64,000 nt of DNA from Pseudarthrobacter oxydans (GTDB taxonomy: Bacteria; Actinomycetota; Actinomycetes; Actinomycetales; Micrococcaceae), in NCBI RefSeq assembly GCF_030812335.1, contig NZ_JAUSSN010000005.1, positions 62,001-126,000 on the forward strand, given 5' to 3'. The notes below the pieces were generated by a model. That model searched no databases, was not told the origin of the DNA, and was given only the letters and a program-made list of their open reading frames with translations. Positions 17,333-26,735 of this stretch are shown here, in pieces (position 1 is the first letter of the stretch; every line of letters starts with the position of its first letter). The position numbers and the translations under genes were made by a program.

Positions 17333-17378
17333 CTGCTGCCCGGCTCCCGGATCGCGGGGGCCGGGCAGCAGTGTTTTT
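17333..17378 (+). terminator. Rho-independent terminator after uxaC-uxuB
   Basis: A perfect 12-bp stem, CTGCTGCCCGGC (17333-17344) with its complement at 17360-17371, is followed directly by TGTTTTT. This is the clearest intrinsic terminator in the window. It ends just before the uidA operator, isolating that promoter. Confidence 0.88.
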
Positions 17379-17400
17379 AATGAACTTTCAACAAAAATGT

Positions 17401-17440
17401 ATGGCAACCGCTTGCCATTTGATTGCCACGTGACTAGAAT
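17401..17440 (+). promoter_or_regulatory. LacI-type operator fused to the uidA promoter
   Basis: ATGGCAACCGCTTGCCAT (17401-17418) is an 18-bp palindrome with one central mismatch. It contains the -35 box TTGCCA (17412-17417); 17 nt later is TAGAAT (17435-17440), 5 of 6 to the consensus. It is the best-formed of the four sister promoters. The leader to uidA would be about 85 nt. Confidence 0.75.
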
Positions 17441-17531
17441 TACATTCAGACGAAGGCGCTCCGGGACGACAACCCGGCCGCCGCCCAGACCCGCAGGCGC
17501 ACCCCCGCAACGACGCGTAAGGACTCCCCAG

Positions 17532-19355
17532 ATGCTCAAGCCCCAGGCAAATGAAACCCGTGAGCTCGTCAACCTTGACGGGCTGTACCGGTTCAAGGTG
17601 GACTTCGACCGGTCCGGCCACCGGGACGAATGGTTCAAGGCGACGCTCGACTCGCCGCTGGAAATGGGCGTCCCCGCCAGCTACAACGACGTCTTCCCGG
17701 ACAAAGCCATCCGGGACCACGTCGGCTACGTCTGGTACCAGCGCGACGTGCGGGTGCCCCGCGGCTGGGCAGGGGAGCGGATCCACCTGCGCCTCGACTC
17801 CGCCACGCACGAGGGGATGGTGTGGGTGGACGATGTTCTGGTCGCCCAGCACGCCGGCGGCTACATGCCGTTCAGTGCCGACATCACGGACCACGTAACC
17901 CCCGGCCAGGCCTTCCGCCTCACCGTCTCGGTGAACAACGAGCTCACCCAGGCCACGATCCCGCCGGGCAGCATCACCGTTACCGAGGACGGCCGCCGCC
18001 AGCAGAGCTACCTGCACGATTTCTACAACTACGCCGGGCTGCACCGCAGCCTGTGGCTGTTCAGCACCCCCGCGGTGACCGTGGACGACATCACGGTCGT
18101 CACCGGCTTCGACGGGCCCACGGGCAGCGTCAGCTACTCGGTAGCCACGGCCGGCGGGACGGGCAGTGAAACGGTGACCGTTTCGCTCAGGGACGCCGAC
18201 GGCGTCGAGGTGGCCCGCGCCGACACCGCCCGGGGCACGCTGTCGGTCGCCGACGTCGTGCTCTGGAAGCCCGGCGCCGCGTACCTCTACAGCCTGACGG
18301 CCGAGATCCGCGACGGCGGCACGCTGCTGGACAGCTACACGCTGCCGGTCGGCGTCCGGACGGTCGAAGTCAGCGGCAAGGAATTCCTCATCAACGGGGA
18401 GCCGTTCTACTTCACCGGCTTCGGCATGCACGAGGACCACGTCACCGTCGGCAAGGGCCACAGCAACGCCCAGATGGTCAACGACTTCCAGCTCCTGGAC
18501 TGGGTGGGCGCCAACTCGTTCCGGACCTCGCACTACCCCTACGCCGAAGAGGTCATGGAGTTCGCGGACCGCCACGGGATCGTCGTGATCGACGAAACCG
18601 CCGCCGTCGGGCTGCACCTGGGCTTCGGCGCCGTCTTCGGCGGCATTGCCAAGAAGACCTACGAGGACGGCGGGGTGGACGCCAACACCGCCGCCAGCCA
18701 CCGCCAGGCCATCACCGAGCTCGTGGCCCGGGACAAGAACCACCCGTCGGTGGTGATCTGGTCCATCGCCAATGAACCCAACGGTTCCGAGGAAGGCGCC
18801 CGCGAGTACTTCCAGCCGCTGGTGGAACTCACCCGCGAGCTGGACCCCACCCGTCCAGTGGGCTACGTCAACGTCATGTTCGACACCCCGGACAAGGAAC
18901 TGCTCGGCGACCTCTTCGACGTCATCATGCTCAACCGCTACTACGGCTGGTACCTGAACAACGGGGACCTCGAAACCGCCGAACAGGTCCTGGAAAAGGA
19001 ACTCCGGGAATGGGAAGCCAAGTACGGCAAGCCCATGATCATGACCGAATACGGGCCGGACACCATGCCCGGGTTCCACTCCATCTATGAACAGCCCTGG
19101 AGCGAGGAATACCAGGCCGCCTTCCTGGCCATGTACCACCGCGTCTTTGACCGCGTGGACGCCATGGTGGGCGAGCAGGTCTGGAACTTCGCCGACTTCC
19201 AGACGTCCAACGGCATTATGCGCGTGGACGGCAACAAGAAGGGCGTCTTCACCCGCGACCGCCGGCCCAAGCCCGCCGCGTTCGCCCTCCGGCAGCGGTG
19301 GACCGCGCTGGCCGGCACGAAGAACGGCAGCACGAAGAGCATCACCACCCCCTAG
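17532..19355 (+). CDS. uidA: Beta-glucuronidase (GH2)
   Basis: 607-residue glycoside hydrolase family 2 enzyme that releases D-glucuronate from glucuronides. Jelly-roll and immunoglobulin-like domains precede a TIM barrel. The acid/base E415 is in SIANEPNGSEEG and the nucleophile E506 in MTEYGPDT, matching E413 and E504 of the E. coli enzyme. The glucuronate-specific NxK motif is present in VDGNKKGVFTRD, which argues against beta-galactosidase. No signal peptide, so it is cytoplasmic. The ATG at 17532 (MLKPQANET) aligns with family N-termini; an open frame from 17397 would extend through the promoter. It leads the uidA-uidB-manD-kinase/GH3 operon. Confidence 0.95.
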   Translation: MLKPQANETRELVNLDGLYRFKVDFDRSGHRDEWFKATLDSPLEMGVPASYNDVFPDKAIRDHVGYVWYQRDVRVPRGWAGERIHLRLDSATHEGMVWVDDVLVAQHAGGYMPFSADITDHVTPGQAFRLTVSVNNELTQATIPPGSITVTEDGRRQQSYLHDFYNYAGLHRSLWLFSTPAVTVDDITVVTGFDGPTGSVSYSVATAGGTGSETVTVSLRDADGVEVARADTARGTLSVADVVLWKPGAAYLYSLTAEIRDGGTLLDSYTLPVGVRTVEVSGKEFLINGEPFYFTGFGMHEDHVTVGKGHSNAQMVNDFQLLDWVGANSFRTSHYPYAEEVMEFADRHGIVVIDETAAVGLHLGFGAVFGGIAKKTYEDGGVDANTAASHRQAITELVARDKNHPSVVIWSIANEPNGSEEGAREYFQPLVELTRELDPTRPVGYVNVMFDTPDKELLGDLFDVIMLNRYYGWYLNNGDLETAEQVLEKELREWEAKYGKPMIMTEYGPDTMPGFHSIYEQPWSEEYQAAFLAMYHRVFDRVDAMVGEQVWNFADFQTSNGIMRVDGNKKGVFTRDRRPKPAAFALRQRWTALAGTKNGSTKSITTP

Positions 19356-19407
19356 TTTTCACGATTTTGCCGGCCCCAGGGGCGGCCCCGGGTAAAGGAG
19401 CCCACAC

Positions 19408-20847
19408 ATGAAGAAGCCCAAGAAACTCAGCAAGTTAAGCATCATCGGCTATGGCGCCGGCGACGCTGCCAACAACCTCGCCTTCACCACCGCCACCATG
19501 TTCCTGCTGGTGTACTACACGGACGTGGCCGGGATTTCGGCAGCCGCGGCCGGCACCCTGCTGCTCACGGTCAGGATCTTCGACGCCTTCGCCGATGTCT
19601 TCGCCGGCCGGGTAGTGGACCGGACGTTCAGTAAGCGCTTCGGCAAGTTCCGCCCGTTCATCATGTTCGGATCCATCCCGCTGCTCCTGCTGAGCGTGGC
19701 AACGTTCTCCATCCCGGAGCTCGGTGAGTCAGGCACGCTCCTGTACGCCTACGTCACGTATGCCGCCCTCGGCCTGGCCTACAGCCTCGTCAACATCCCC
19801 TACGGTTCCCTGGCCGGCGCCATGACGCAGGATCCGGGGGAGCGGGCAAAGCTGGGCTCCGCCCGCATGATCGGTGCGCTGCTGGTGGGCTCCGCCCTCG
19901 GCATCTTCGTGGCACCGCTCATCAAGCCGGGGGCCGACCTCCAGGAAACCTTCACCACCATCACCGTGGCGTTCGTGGTGGTCGGCGCCGCCCTCTACTT
20001 CTTCACCGTCCTGACCGCCAAGGAACGGGTCCACCGCGCGGTCCCGAACGTTACCTTCAAACAGAGCATGGACACGCTCAAGGGCAACAAGCCGCTCCTG
20101 ATGCTCTGCCTGAGCTCCTTCTTCTTCCTCTCCGGCTACCTCGCCCTGACCTCGGTCCAGCTGTACTACCTGCGCGACGTCCTGGGACGGCTGGACCTGT
20201 ACCCGGTCCTGTCCATCATCCAGCTGGTCCTCACCTTCGTGCTGGCCGGGTTCATGCCCAGGCTGGTCCGGAATTTCGGCAAGAAGCGGGTCTACATCTA
20301 CTCCTCACTGCTGACGGTCATCGGCGGCATCACGGTCTTCCTCGCCCCGGCCAGCCAGGTCTGGATCGGGTTCACGGGCCTGGTCGTGAGCCTGCTGGGC
20401 GTCCTCGCCGTCAACATCGTGGTGTGGGCACTGGAGGCCGACACTGTGGAATACGGCGAATGGAGGACCGGTGTCCGCACGGAAGGCATCACCTACGCGC
20501 TCTTCTCCTTTACCCGCAAAACCGGCCAGGCCGTGGGCGGAGCACTCGCCGCATACGCCCTGGCGCTGGGCGGCTACAAGTCCGGCGCCGTCCAGACCGC
20601 AGAAGCCGTGTTCGGAATCCAGGTCGCCGCCGGTGCCATCCCGGCCGTGCTGACCATCGTCGCCGTGGCCGTGATGTCCAAATACAAGCTCACGGACGCC
20701 CGGCATGCGGAGATCCTCGCGGAGATCCGGTCCCGCCGCGACAGCGGCGCCGACGACGCTGCCGGGGGCACGTCCGACGACGCTGCCAGCAGCAGCCCGG
20801 ACGGCCCCGCCAGCGACACGAAACCCCTCGCGTCCACCACCAACTAA
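19408..20847 (+). CDS. uidB: GPH-family sugar:cation symporter, UidB-like
   Basis: 479-residue membrane transporter of the glycoside-pentoside-hexuronide family with about twelve predicted helices. Diagnostic segments are SIIGYGAGDAANNLAF at the N-terminus, the loop RTFSKRFGKFRPFIMFGS, and the C-terminal EYGEWRTGVRTEGITYALFS region. It sits between uidA and manD with GTAAAGGAG before the ATG at 19408. It probably imports intact glucuronides. The last 45 residues are a polar Asp/Ser-rich cytoplasmic tail unusual for the family. Confidence 0.88.
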   Translation: MKKPKKLSKLSIIGYGAGDAANNLAFTTATMFLLVYYTDVAGISAAAAGTLLLTVRIFDAFADVFAGRVVDRTFSKRFGKFRPFIMFGSIPLLLLSVATFSIPELGESGTLLYAYVTYAALGLAYSLVNIPYGSLAGAMTQDPGERAKLGSARMIGALLVGSALGIFVAPLIKPGADLQETFTTITVAFVVVGAALYFFTVLTAKERVHRAVPNVTFKQSMDTLKGNKPLLMLCLSSFFFLSGYLALTSVQLYYLRDVLGRLDLYPVLSIIQLVLTFVLAGFMPRLVRNFGKKRVYIYSSLLTVIGGITVFLAPASQVWIGFTGLVVSLLGVLAVNIVVWALEADTVEYGEWRTGVRTEGITYALFSFTRKTGQAVGGALAAYALALGGYKSGAVQTAEAVFGIQVAAGAIPAVLTIVAVAVMSKYKLTDARHAEILAEIRSRRDSGADDAAGGTSDDAASSSPDGPASDTKPLASTTN

Positions 20848-20886
20848 GCCCCTGACCCAGCCACGACTGAAGGAACAGTTAAGACC

Positions 20887-22116
20887 ATGAAAATCATTGC
20901 TGCGGAAGTCTTTGTGACCAGTCCGTCCCGTAACTTCGTGACCCTGCGGATCACCACCGAGGACGGGGTGACCGGGATCGGGGACGCGACGCTGAACGGG
21001 CGTGAGCTTGCGGTGGCGGCGTATTTGAAGGAACACGTTGCGCAGCTGCTGATCGGGAAGGATCCGCACCGGATCGAGGACACGTGGCAGTTCCTGTACC
21101 GGTCCTCGTACTGGCGCCGGGGTCCGGTGACGATGGCCGCGATCGCGGCGGTGGATATGGCGTTGTGGGACATCAAGGGCAAGATGGCCGGGATGCCGGT
21201 CTACCAGCTCCTCGGCGGGGCGTCGCGGAACGGGCTGCGGGCCTACGGCCATGCCTCGGGCGCGGACCTTCCCTCGCTGTTTGATTCGGTCCGGGAGCAC
21301 CTGGAACTGGGCTACAAGTCGGTGCGGATCCAGACCGCGGTGCCCGGGATCAAGGCCGTGTACGGGGTCGCGGCGCAGGCCCAGGCCTCCGGGGAGCGCT
21401 ACGACTACGAGCCCGCGGGCCGCGGGGCGTTCCCGGCGGAGGAGGACTGGGACACCCGGGCGTACCTGCGGCACCTGCCTTCGGTGTTTGAGGCGGTGCG
21501 GAACGAGTTCGGCCCGGAGCTGCCGCTGCTCCATGACGGGCACCACCGGATGACCCCGATCCAGGCCGCGAAGCTGGGCAAGGCGCTGGAACCCTACGAC
21601 CTGTTCTGGCTCGAGGACTGCACCCCGGCGGAGAACCAGGAGGCGCTGCGTCTGGTCCGCCAGCACACCACCACGCCGCTGGCGATCGGGGAGATCTTCA
21701 ACACCGTCTATGACTTCCAGGCCCTGATCAAGGAACAGCTGATCGACTATGTCCGGGCCGCGTCGACGCACTTCGGCGGGATCTCGCCGCTGAAGAAGGT
21801 GATGGACTACGCCGCGCAGTACCAGATCAAGTCCGGCTTCCACGGACCGACGGACATTTCCCCGGTCGGGTTCGCCGCGCAGCTGCACGTGGGCCTGGCG
21901 ATCCACAACTACGGCATCCAGGAATACATGCCGCACTCGGACGCGACGAACACGGTGTTCGAGCAGTCCATGACGTTCGTCGACGGCTACCTGCACCCGG
22001 GCGAGGCGCCCGGCATCGGGGTGGAATTCAACGAGGAAGCCGCCAACAGCTACCCCTACCAGCAGGCCTACCTGCCCTACAACCGCCTCGTCGACGGAAC
22101 GGTCCACGACTGGTGA
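20887..22116 (+). CDS. manD: D-mannonate dehydratase, enolase superfamily
   Basis: 409-residue ManD/RspA-type enzyme dehydrating D-mannonate to 2-keto-3-deoxy-D-gluconate. The Mg2+ ligands D217, E243 and E269 lie in [16 protein letters not shown] and IGEIFNT, and the catalytic H219 follows the first. The spacing equals that of the characterised enzyme from Novosphingobium (D210, E236, E262, H212). This replaces UxuA in the pathway. The interior of the gene uses GGG and GCG far more than its neighbours, which use GGC and GCC. That hints at a separate origin; the last 100 bp revert to local usage. Confidence 0.93.
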   Translation: MKIIAAEVFVTSPSRNFVTLRITTEDGVTGIGDATLNGRELAVAAYLKEHVAQLLIGKDPHRIEDTWQFLYRSSYWRRGPVTMAAIAAVDMALWDIKGKMAGMPVYQLLGGASRNGLRAYGHASGADLPSLFDSVREHLELGYKSVRIQTAVPGIKAVYGVAAQAQASGERYDYEPAGRGAFPAEEDWDTRAYLRHLPSVFEAVRNEFGPELPLLHDGHHRMTPIQAAKLGKALEPYDLFWLEDCTPAENQEALRLVRQHTTTPLAIGEIFNTVYDFQALIKEQLIDYVRAASTHFGGISPLKKVMDYAAQYQIKSGFHGPTDISPVGFAAQLHVGLAIHNYGIQEYMPHSDATNTVFEQSMTFVDGYLHPGEAPGIGVEFNEEAANSYPYQQAYLPYNRLVDGTVHDW

Positions 22117-24425
22117 CGCGCCCTACAACCGGCCCCGCCCCCGCCCGCCGCGTCGTCGTCATGGGCGTCTCCGGCTGCGGCAAGACCACCATCGGTGACC
22201 TCGTGGCCCGCGAACTGGGGGTGCCGTTCCTCGACGGCGATTCCCTGCACCCGGTCGAGAACGTCGCCAAGATGGCGGCCGGCACGCCGCTGACGGACGA
22301 CGACCGCTGGCCCTGGCTCGCCACCGTGGGCAGCACCCTGGCCAACGAGGGCGACGACGGACTGGTCCTGGCCTGTTCCGCGCTCCGGCGCAGCTACCGG
22401 GACGCCATCCGCGCCCTGGCGCCCGGGACCGTGTTCCTGCACCTGCACGGCAGCAAGGAGGTCCTCGGGTCCCGGCTCGAAGGCCGTTCTGGCCATTTCA
22501 TGCCGGCCGCGCTGCTGGAATCACAGCTCGCGACGCTGGAACCCCTCGACGCCGACGAATCCGGGATCGTGGTCGACATCGCCGCCCCGGTCCACCAGGT
22601 CGTGACCGAGGCGCTGGCCGGGATAGCCGCCGTCGCCACTCCGGCCGGCAACGCCATCGGTGGGGCGGGCACCCGGCGCCGCCGGTTCGACGTCGACCTT
22701 CAGGCGGCGCCGTTCAACCTTGACGATGACGCGGTCGCGTGGGTGGATTCCACGATCGCCGGGATGAGCCTCGAGGAAAAGATCGGCCAGCTGTTCATCA
22801 ACCACAACAACGACTACTCCCCGGAGTATCTGGACGGCATCCTGGAGAACTACCACGTGGGCGGGATGCGCTACCGGCCCGGCCCCTCCGCCGCGGTGCA
22901 GGACCACATCCGTTATGCGCAGTCCAAGACCCGCATCCCGCTGCTCGTGGCCTCCAACCCGGAAATGGGCGGAGCCGGAAGCTGCGACGACGGAACGTTT
23001 GTCTCGACGCACCTGCAGGCCGGCTCGCACCCGGACAAGGCCATCGCCCGGCAAATGGGGCGCGTGGCCGGTGTCGAAACCGCGGCGCTGGGCTGCAACT
23101 GGGCGTTCGCGCCGATCGTTGACATCCACTACAACTGGCGGAACACGGTCATCTCCACCCGGGCCTTCGGCAACACCCCGGAGATCGTAGTGGAGCGCGC
23201 CAAGGAGTATTTCGACGGCATCAGTGAGTCCGCCACCGTCTGCGCCATGAAGCACTTCCCGGGCGACGGCATGGACGAACGCGACCAGCACGTCGTCACG
23301 TCCTACAACACCCTCGGTTACGAGGAATGGAACCGGACCTACGGGCACGTGTACCGGGAGATGATCGGGCACGGCGTGCAGTCCATCATGATCGGGCACA
23401 TCGGGGCGCCGGAACTTTCCCGGCACTTCCGCCCCGGCCTGGCGGACGGGGACATCCTGCCCGCGACCCTCGCGCGGGAACTGCTCCAGGACCTGCTCCG
23501 CGGCGAGCTCGGCTTCAACGGGCTGATCCTGACGGACGCGTCGCAAATGATCGGCCTGACGCAGGCCATGAAGCGCAAGGACCTGGTGCCGGCCACCATC
23601 GCCGCCGGCTGTGACATGTTCCTGTTCTTCCGCAACCCCGCGGAGGACTTCGAGTACATGCTGGATGGCTACAAGTCCGGCGTCATTTCCGAGGAACGCC
23701 TGCACGATGCGCTGCGCCGGATCCTGGCGCTGAAGGCCAGCCTGGGGCTGCACCGCAAACCGGCCGCGGAACTTGTCCCGCCGGCGGAAGCACTCGCGGT
23801 GATCGGAAGCGACGCCCACCGGGGCGTGGCAGCGGCGATCGCGGACAAGACCGTCACCCTGGTCAAGGACACCGCGTACAACCTGCCCATCACGCCGGAG
23901 ACGCACCCGCGGATCCGCCTGTACGGCATCTCCGGCGGTGCGGACTTCACCCGCGCGGATCCGCTGGCCTACCTGGACACGGTCAAAGCCGAGCTAGAAG
24001 ACGCCGGTTTCGAGGTGCACCTGTTCAAAACGGCGGACCAGCGGGAAGCGGCGGGGGAGACGGGCGTGAATTTCATGTCGGTCATCTCCGAGGAAGCCAC
24101 CGGCGATTACGCAGACAAGTACGACGCCGCCTTCGTGTTCGCCAACGTCAAGGGCTTCGCCCAGGAGTCGGCCATCCGGATCAAATGGTCCACCCCCATG
24201 GCCGCGGAAATCCCCTGGTACGTCACCGAGGTCCCCACCGTCTTCGTCTCGCTCAACCAGCCCAACCACCTGATTGACGTGCCGATGGTAAAGACCGCCA
24301 TTCACGCCCACGCCGGAACCCGGGAGGCCATCCGGGCCACCATCGAGAAGATCCGGGGCAAGTCGGAGTTCCAGGGCACGTTCAACGAGAACGTGTTCTG
24401 CGATTCCTTCGACACACGGCTCTGA
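22113..24425 (+). CDS. Gluconokinase fused to a GH3 family glycosidase
   Basis: 770-residue two-domain protein. Residues about 12-175 are a GntK-type gluconokinase: P-loop GVSGCGKTT at 18-26, then [30 protein letters not shown]-type segment and the [17 protein letters not shown] lid. Residues about 195-770 are a glycoside hydrolase family 3 catalytic domain with the KHFPGDG loop (380-386) and probable nucleophile D475 in LILTDASQ. The joining stretch (residues 176-195) is continuous with no stop. The GTG start overlaps the manD stop by 4 nt. The kinase may phosphorylate gluconate or a related acid; the GH3 half may split another glycoside. I know of no such fusion, so sequencing error at the junction should be excluded. 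Confidence 0.85.
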   Translation: MTRPTTGPAPARRVVVMGVSGCGKTTIGDLVARELGVPFLDGDSLHPVENVAKMAAGTPLTDDDRWPWLATVGSTLANEGDDGLVLACSALRRSYRDAIRALAPGTVFLHLHGSKEVLGSRLEGRSGHFMPAALLESQLATLEPLDADESGIVVDIAAPVHQVVTEALAGIAAVATPAGNAIGGAGTRRRRFDVDLQAAPFNLDDDAVAWVDSTIAGMSLEEKIGQLFINHNNDYSPEYLDGILENYHVGGMRYRPGPSAAVQDHIRYAQSKTRIPLLVASNPEMGGAGSCDDGTFVSTHLQAGSHPDKAIARQMGRVAGVETAALGCNWAFAPIVDIHYNWRNTVISTRAFGNTPEIVVERAKEYFDGISESATVCAMKHFPGDGMDERDQHVVTSYNTLGYEEWNRTYGHVYREMIGHGVQSIMIGHIGAPELSRHFRPGLADGDILPATLARELLQDLLRGELGFNGLILTDASQMIGLTQAMKRKDLVPATIAAGCDMFLFFRNPAEDFEYMLDGYKSGVISEERLHDALRRILALKASLGLHRKPAAELVPPAEALAVIGSDAHRGVAAAIADKTVTLVKDTAYNLPITPETHPRIRLYGISGGADFTRADPLAYLDTVKAELEDAGFEVHLFKTADQREAAGETGVNFMSVISEEATGDYADKYDAAFVFANVKGFAQESAIRIKWSTPMAAEIPWYVTEVPTVFVSLNQPNHLIDVPMVKTAIHAHAGTREAIRATIEKIRGKSEFQGTFNENVFCDSFDTRL

Positions 24426-24477
24426 CCGGGGCCGACCTTTGTGACCTGACGCGGCGCCTCGGGATGGCCGCTACGCT

Positions 24478-24518
24478 CGATACCCGGCGCTGCCGTACTC
24501 CCGTAGCGCCGGGTATCG
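24478..24518. terminator. Hairpin after the glucuronide operon
   Basis: Perfect 14-bp arms (24478-24491 and 24505-24518, CGATACCCGGCGCT and complement) around a 13-nt loop lie 50 nt after the kinase-GH3 stop. No T-run follows; probably a terminator or an RNA-stabilising 3' end. Confidence 0.5.
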
Positions 24519-24608
24519 TGCGCCGCGCGAGCCCGGAACCGCAGCGCCGGTCCGGAACCGCCGCGAAAACATCTCCCGCGGCACCGTGCGCAGGCGTAGC
24601 GTATGGCC

Positions 24609-25850
24609 ATGGAGAAGACCGGATGTGTGGTGGTCGGCGGCGGGCCGGCGGGCATGATGCTGGGACTGCTGCTGGCGCGGGCCGGCGTGCAGGTCACGGT
24701 GCTGGAGAAGCACAATGATTTCTTCCGGGACTTCCGCGGCGACACCGTCCACGCCTCCACCATCCGGCTGATCGATGAGCTGGGCCTGGGCGAGGAGTTC
24801 CGCCGGCTGCCGCAAAGCCGGCTGAGCAACGTCGCCTTCCCTGTCCCCGGCGGTCCGCCCGTGACCATGGGCAACTTCGATTCGCTGCCGCCGCCCTACA
24901 ACTACGTGGCCATGATGCCGCAATGGGACTTCCTGAACTTCCTGGCCGACGCCGCCGCCCAGGAACCGTCCTTCAGCCTGCGGATGGGCCACAAGGGAAC
25001 CTCGCTGGTCCGCAACGGCGGCCGGGTCACGGGGGTCCGCTACCGGACCGCTGACGGGGCCGGGGGGGAGATCCGCGCGGACGTGGTGGTGGCGACCGAC
25101 GGACGCCATTCCGCCCTGCGCGCCGCGGCAGGTCTGGCCACGAAAGAGTATCCCGTGCCGTTCGACGCCTGGTGGTTCCGCCTGCCGCGCTACGCCTCCG
25201 AGCCTGGCGCCGTGGCGGGGATCGTTCCCGCGTTCGGCCGGGGTGAGGCCCTCGTCGCGCTCAACCGCACGGACTACTACCAGATGGGGTATCTGGCACC
25301 GAAGGGAACGGACGCCCGGATCCGCGCCGAGGGTATTGAGGGCTTCCGACGCCGGATCGCAGCGCTCCGCCCGGACCTCGCCGACCGGGTTGACGCCATC
25401 GCGTCACTGCAGGATCTGCGCTGGCTCGACGTGCGCCTCGACCGGCTCCGCCAATGGCACATCAACGGATTGCTCTGCATCGGCGACGCCGCCCATGCCA
25501 TGTCCCCGGCAGGCGGGGTCGGGATCAACCTCGCCGTCCAAGACGCCGTGGCCGCCGCGGAGATCCTTGCCCCTGCGCTGCTCCGCGGGCAGGTGCCACG
25601 CGCCGAGCTGGCCAAGGTCCAACGGCGGCGTCAGAGGCCCACGGTGATTGTCCAGACCGTACAGCGGATCATGCACCGCCTGATTTTCGGTCCGATCATG
25701 ACTGGAAAGCGGTCCGGGGCGCCGGCTGTCCTGCTGTTCCTGGGCAGGCGCATACCGGCCATCGGCAGGGTGATGCCGCGCTTTATCGCATTCGGACCGC
25801 GGCCGGAGCACGCCCCCGCGTTCGCCCGGCGCGCCCCGCAACGCCGGTAG
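24609..25850 (+). CDS. FAD-dependent aromatic-type monooxygenase
   Basis: 413-residue flavoprotein of the p-hydroxybenzoate hydroxylase / UbiH group. The N-terminal dinucleotide fold is VVVGGGPAGMMLGLLLARAG, the middle DG motif is VVATDGRHSALR, and the second FAD motif is LLCIGDAAHAMSPAGGVGIN. I prefer the ATG at 24609 to the one at 24603 because it stands 6 nt after TAGCGT (24597-24602), the leaderless pattern seen repeatedly here. Substrate unknown; NCBI-type annotation would be FAD-dependent oxidoreductase. It is followed after 19 nt by a RibD/DHFR-like gene, perhaps co-transcribed. Confidence 0.88.
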   Translation: MEKTGCVVVGGGPAGMMLGLLLARAGVQVTVLEKHNDFFRDFRGDTVHASTIRLIDELGLGEEFRRLPQSRLSNVAFPVPGGPPVTMGNFDSLPPPYNYVAMMPQWDFLNFLADAAAQEPSFSLRMGHKGTSLVRNGGRVTGVRYRTADGAGGEIRADVVVATDGRHSALRAAAGLATKEYPVPFDAWWFRLPRYASEPGAVAGIVPAFGRGEALVALNRTDYYQMGYLAPKGTDARIRAEGIEGFRRRIAALRPDLADRVDAIASLQDLRWLDVRLDRLRQWHINGLLCIGDAAHAMSPAGGVGINLAVQDAVAAAEILAPALLRGQVPRAELAKVQRRRQRPTVIVQTVQRIMHRLIFGPIMTGKRSGAPAVLLFLGRRIPAIGRVMPRFIAFGPRPEHAPAFARRAPQRR

Positions 25851-25869
25851 CAAAGATGAGGAGCCGATC

Positions 25870-26457
25870 ATGGGTCAACTGGTTGTCCAGGAATTCGTGA
25901 CCGCCGACGGGTTCGCGGCCAACACCAACAACGAATTCAACACGTACGAGATGCTCCAAGGCGGCACCGCAGAGTTTGACCGCAGCCAGCTGGCATGGCT
26001 CGACACCGTGGACGCCATGGTGCTCGGGGCCGCCACCTACCGCATGTTCGTGGAATTCTGGCCCACCCCGGCCTCGGACGGGGAACTCATAGCCCCGGCG
26101 CTGAACGGTCTCCGCCGCTTCGTCTTTTCCCGCAGCCTCAGGAACGCGCCATGGGGCGACCTGCCCGCGGCAACCATCGAATCCGGCGACGCGGTCGAGG
26201 CGATCCGCCGGATCAAGCACGAGGTCGAGGGCGCCATGGTGCTGTGGGGCAGCCTGACCTTGAGCGAGGCGTTCTTCGCCGCCGGCGAAGTGGACTCCGT
26301 GCGGCTCGTTGTGATGCCGATCGCGATCGGCGCGGGCCGTGGTGTGTTCCCGGCCCGCCCGGATCCGACCCTGCTGAGCCTGCGGAGCGCGAAGACCTAC
26401 GACGCAGGGTTGGTCGAGCTCGACTACGCGGTCCGCGCGGTGCGCTCCGGCGGGTAG
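25870..26457 (+). CDS. Dihydrofolate reductase family protein (RibD C-terminal domain)
   Basis: 195-residue protein of the bacterial bifunctional deaminase-reductase C-terminal family, an NADPH-binding fold shared by DHFR and RibD. Characteristic segments are VVQEFVTADGFAANT at the N-terminus, the GAATYRMFVEFWP loop and the late VLWGSLTLSEAFF region that precedes the nucleotide site. GAGGAG precedes the ATG at 25870. Most members have no known substrate. It lacks a deaminase domain, so it is not RibD itself. Confidence 0.85.
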   Translation: MGQLVVQEFVTADGFAANTNNEFNTYEMLQGGTAEFDRSQLAWLDTVDAMVLGAATYRMFVEFWPTPASDGELIAPALNGLRRFVFSRSLRNAPWGDLPAATIESGDAVEAIRRIKHEVEGAMVLWGSLTLSEAFFAAGEVDSVRLVVMPIAIGAGRGVFPARPDPTLLSLRSAKTYDAGLVELDYAVRAVRSGG

Positions 26458-26478
26458 AGCGACGACCCGGCCGCCGGC

Positions 26479-26732
26479 TCAGCCGTGTGTCTCGAGGTAG
26501 CCAATCAGTCCCTTTACGGTGGCCACTGCCGGGTAGTCCCGCTCCGGGATGTCGACGCCGGTGGCCGTGTCGATCGTTTCGACCAGCCGGAGGAAATCCA
26601 GCGAATCGAGCTCGAGGTCCTGCCGGAGCCGGGCGCGCCCTCGTCCACCTCGGCCAGGCCCACGTCCGGCGCCACCTTGCCCAGAGCCGCCTCCACGGCC
26701 GCCTTGGCGTCCTGTTCGTTCAGGTTCCTCCC
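26479..26732 (-). pseudogene. Frameshifted acyl carrier protein
   Basis: The C-terminal half reads LELDSLDFLRLVETID with the phosphopantetheine-attachment serine of the DSL motif, then VKGLIGYLETHG to the stop at 26479. The N-terminal half (NLNEQDAKAAVEAALGKVAPD) lies in another frame. The shift falls in the GC-rich stretch around 26628-26640, where an in-frame reading would need one base added or two removed. No ATG is visible at the expected start near 26726, only GGGAGG followed by AACCTG. Either decay or sequencing error explains the shift; decay of the genes just upstream favours decay. Confidence 0.7.
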
Positions 26733-26735
26733 GTT

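Noticed and set aside
17397-17531. N-terminal extension of beta-glucuronidase
   Set aside because: The open frame runs through the operator and promoter and adds Arg/Pro-rich sequence absent from UidA; the ATG at 17532 aligns the catalytic residues with the E. coli numbering.
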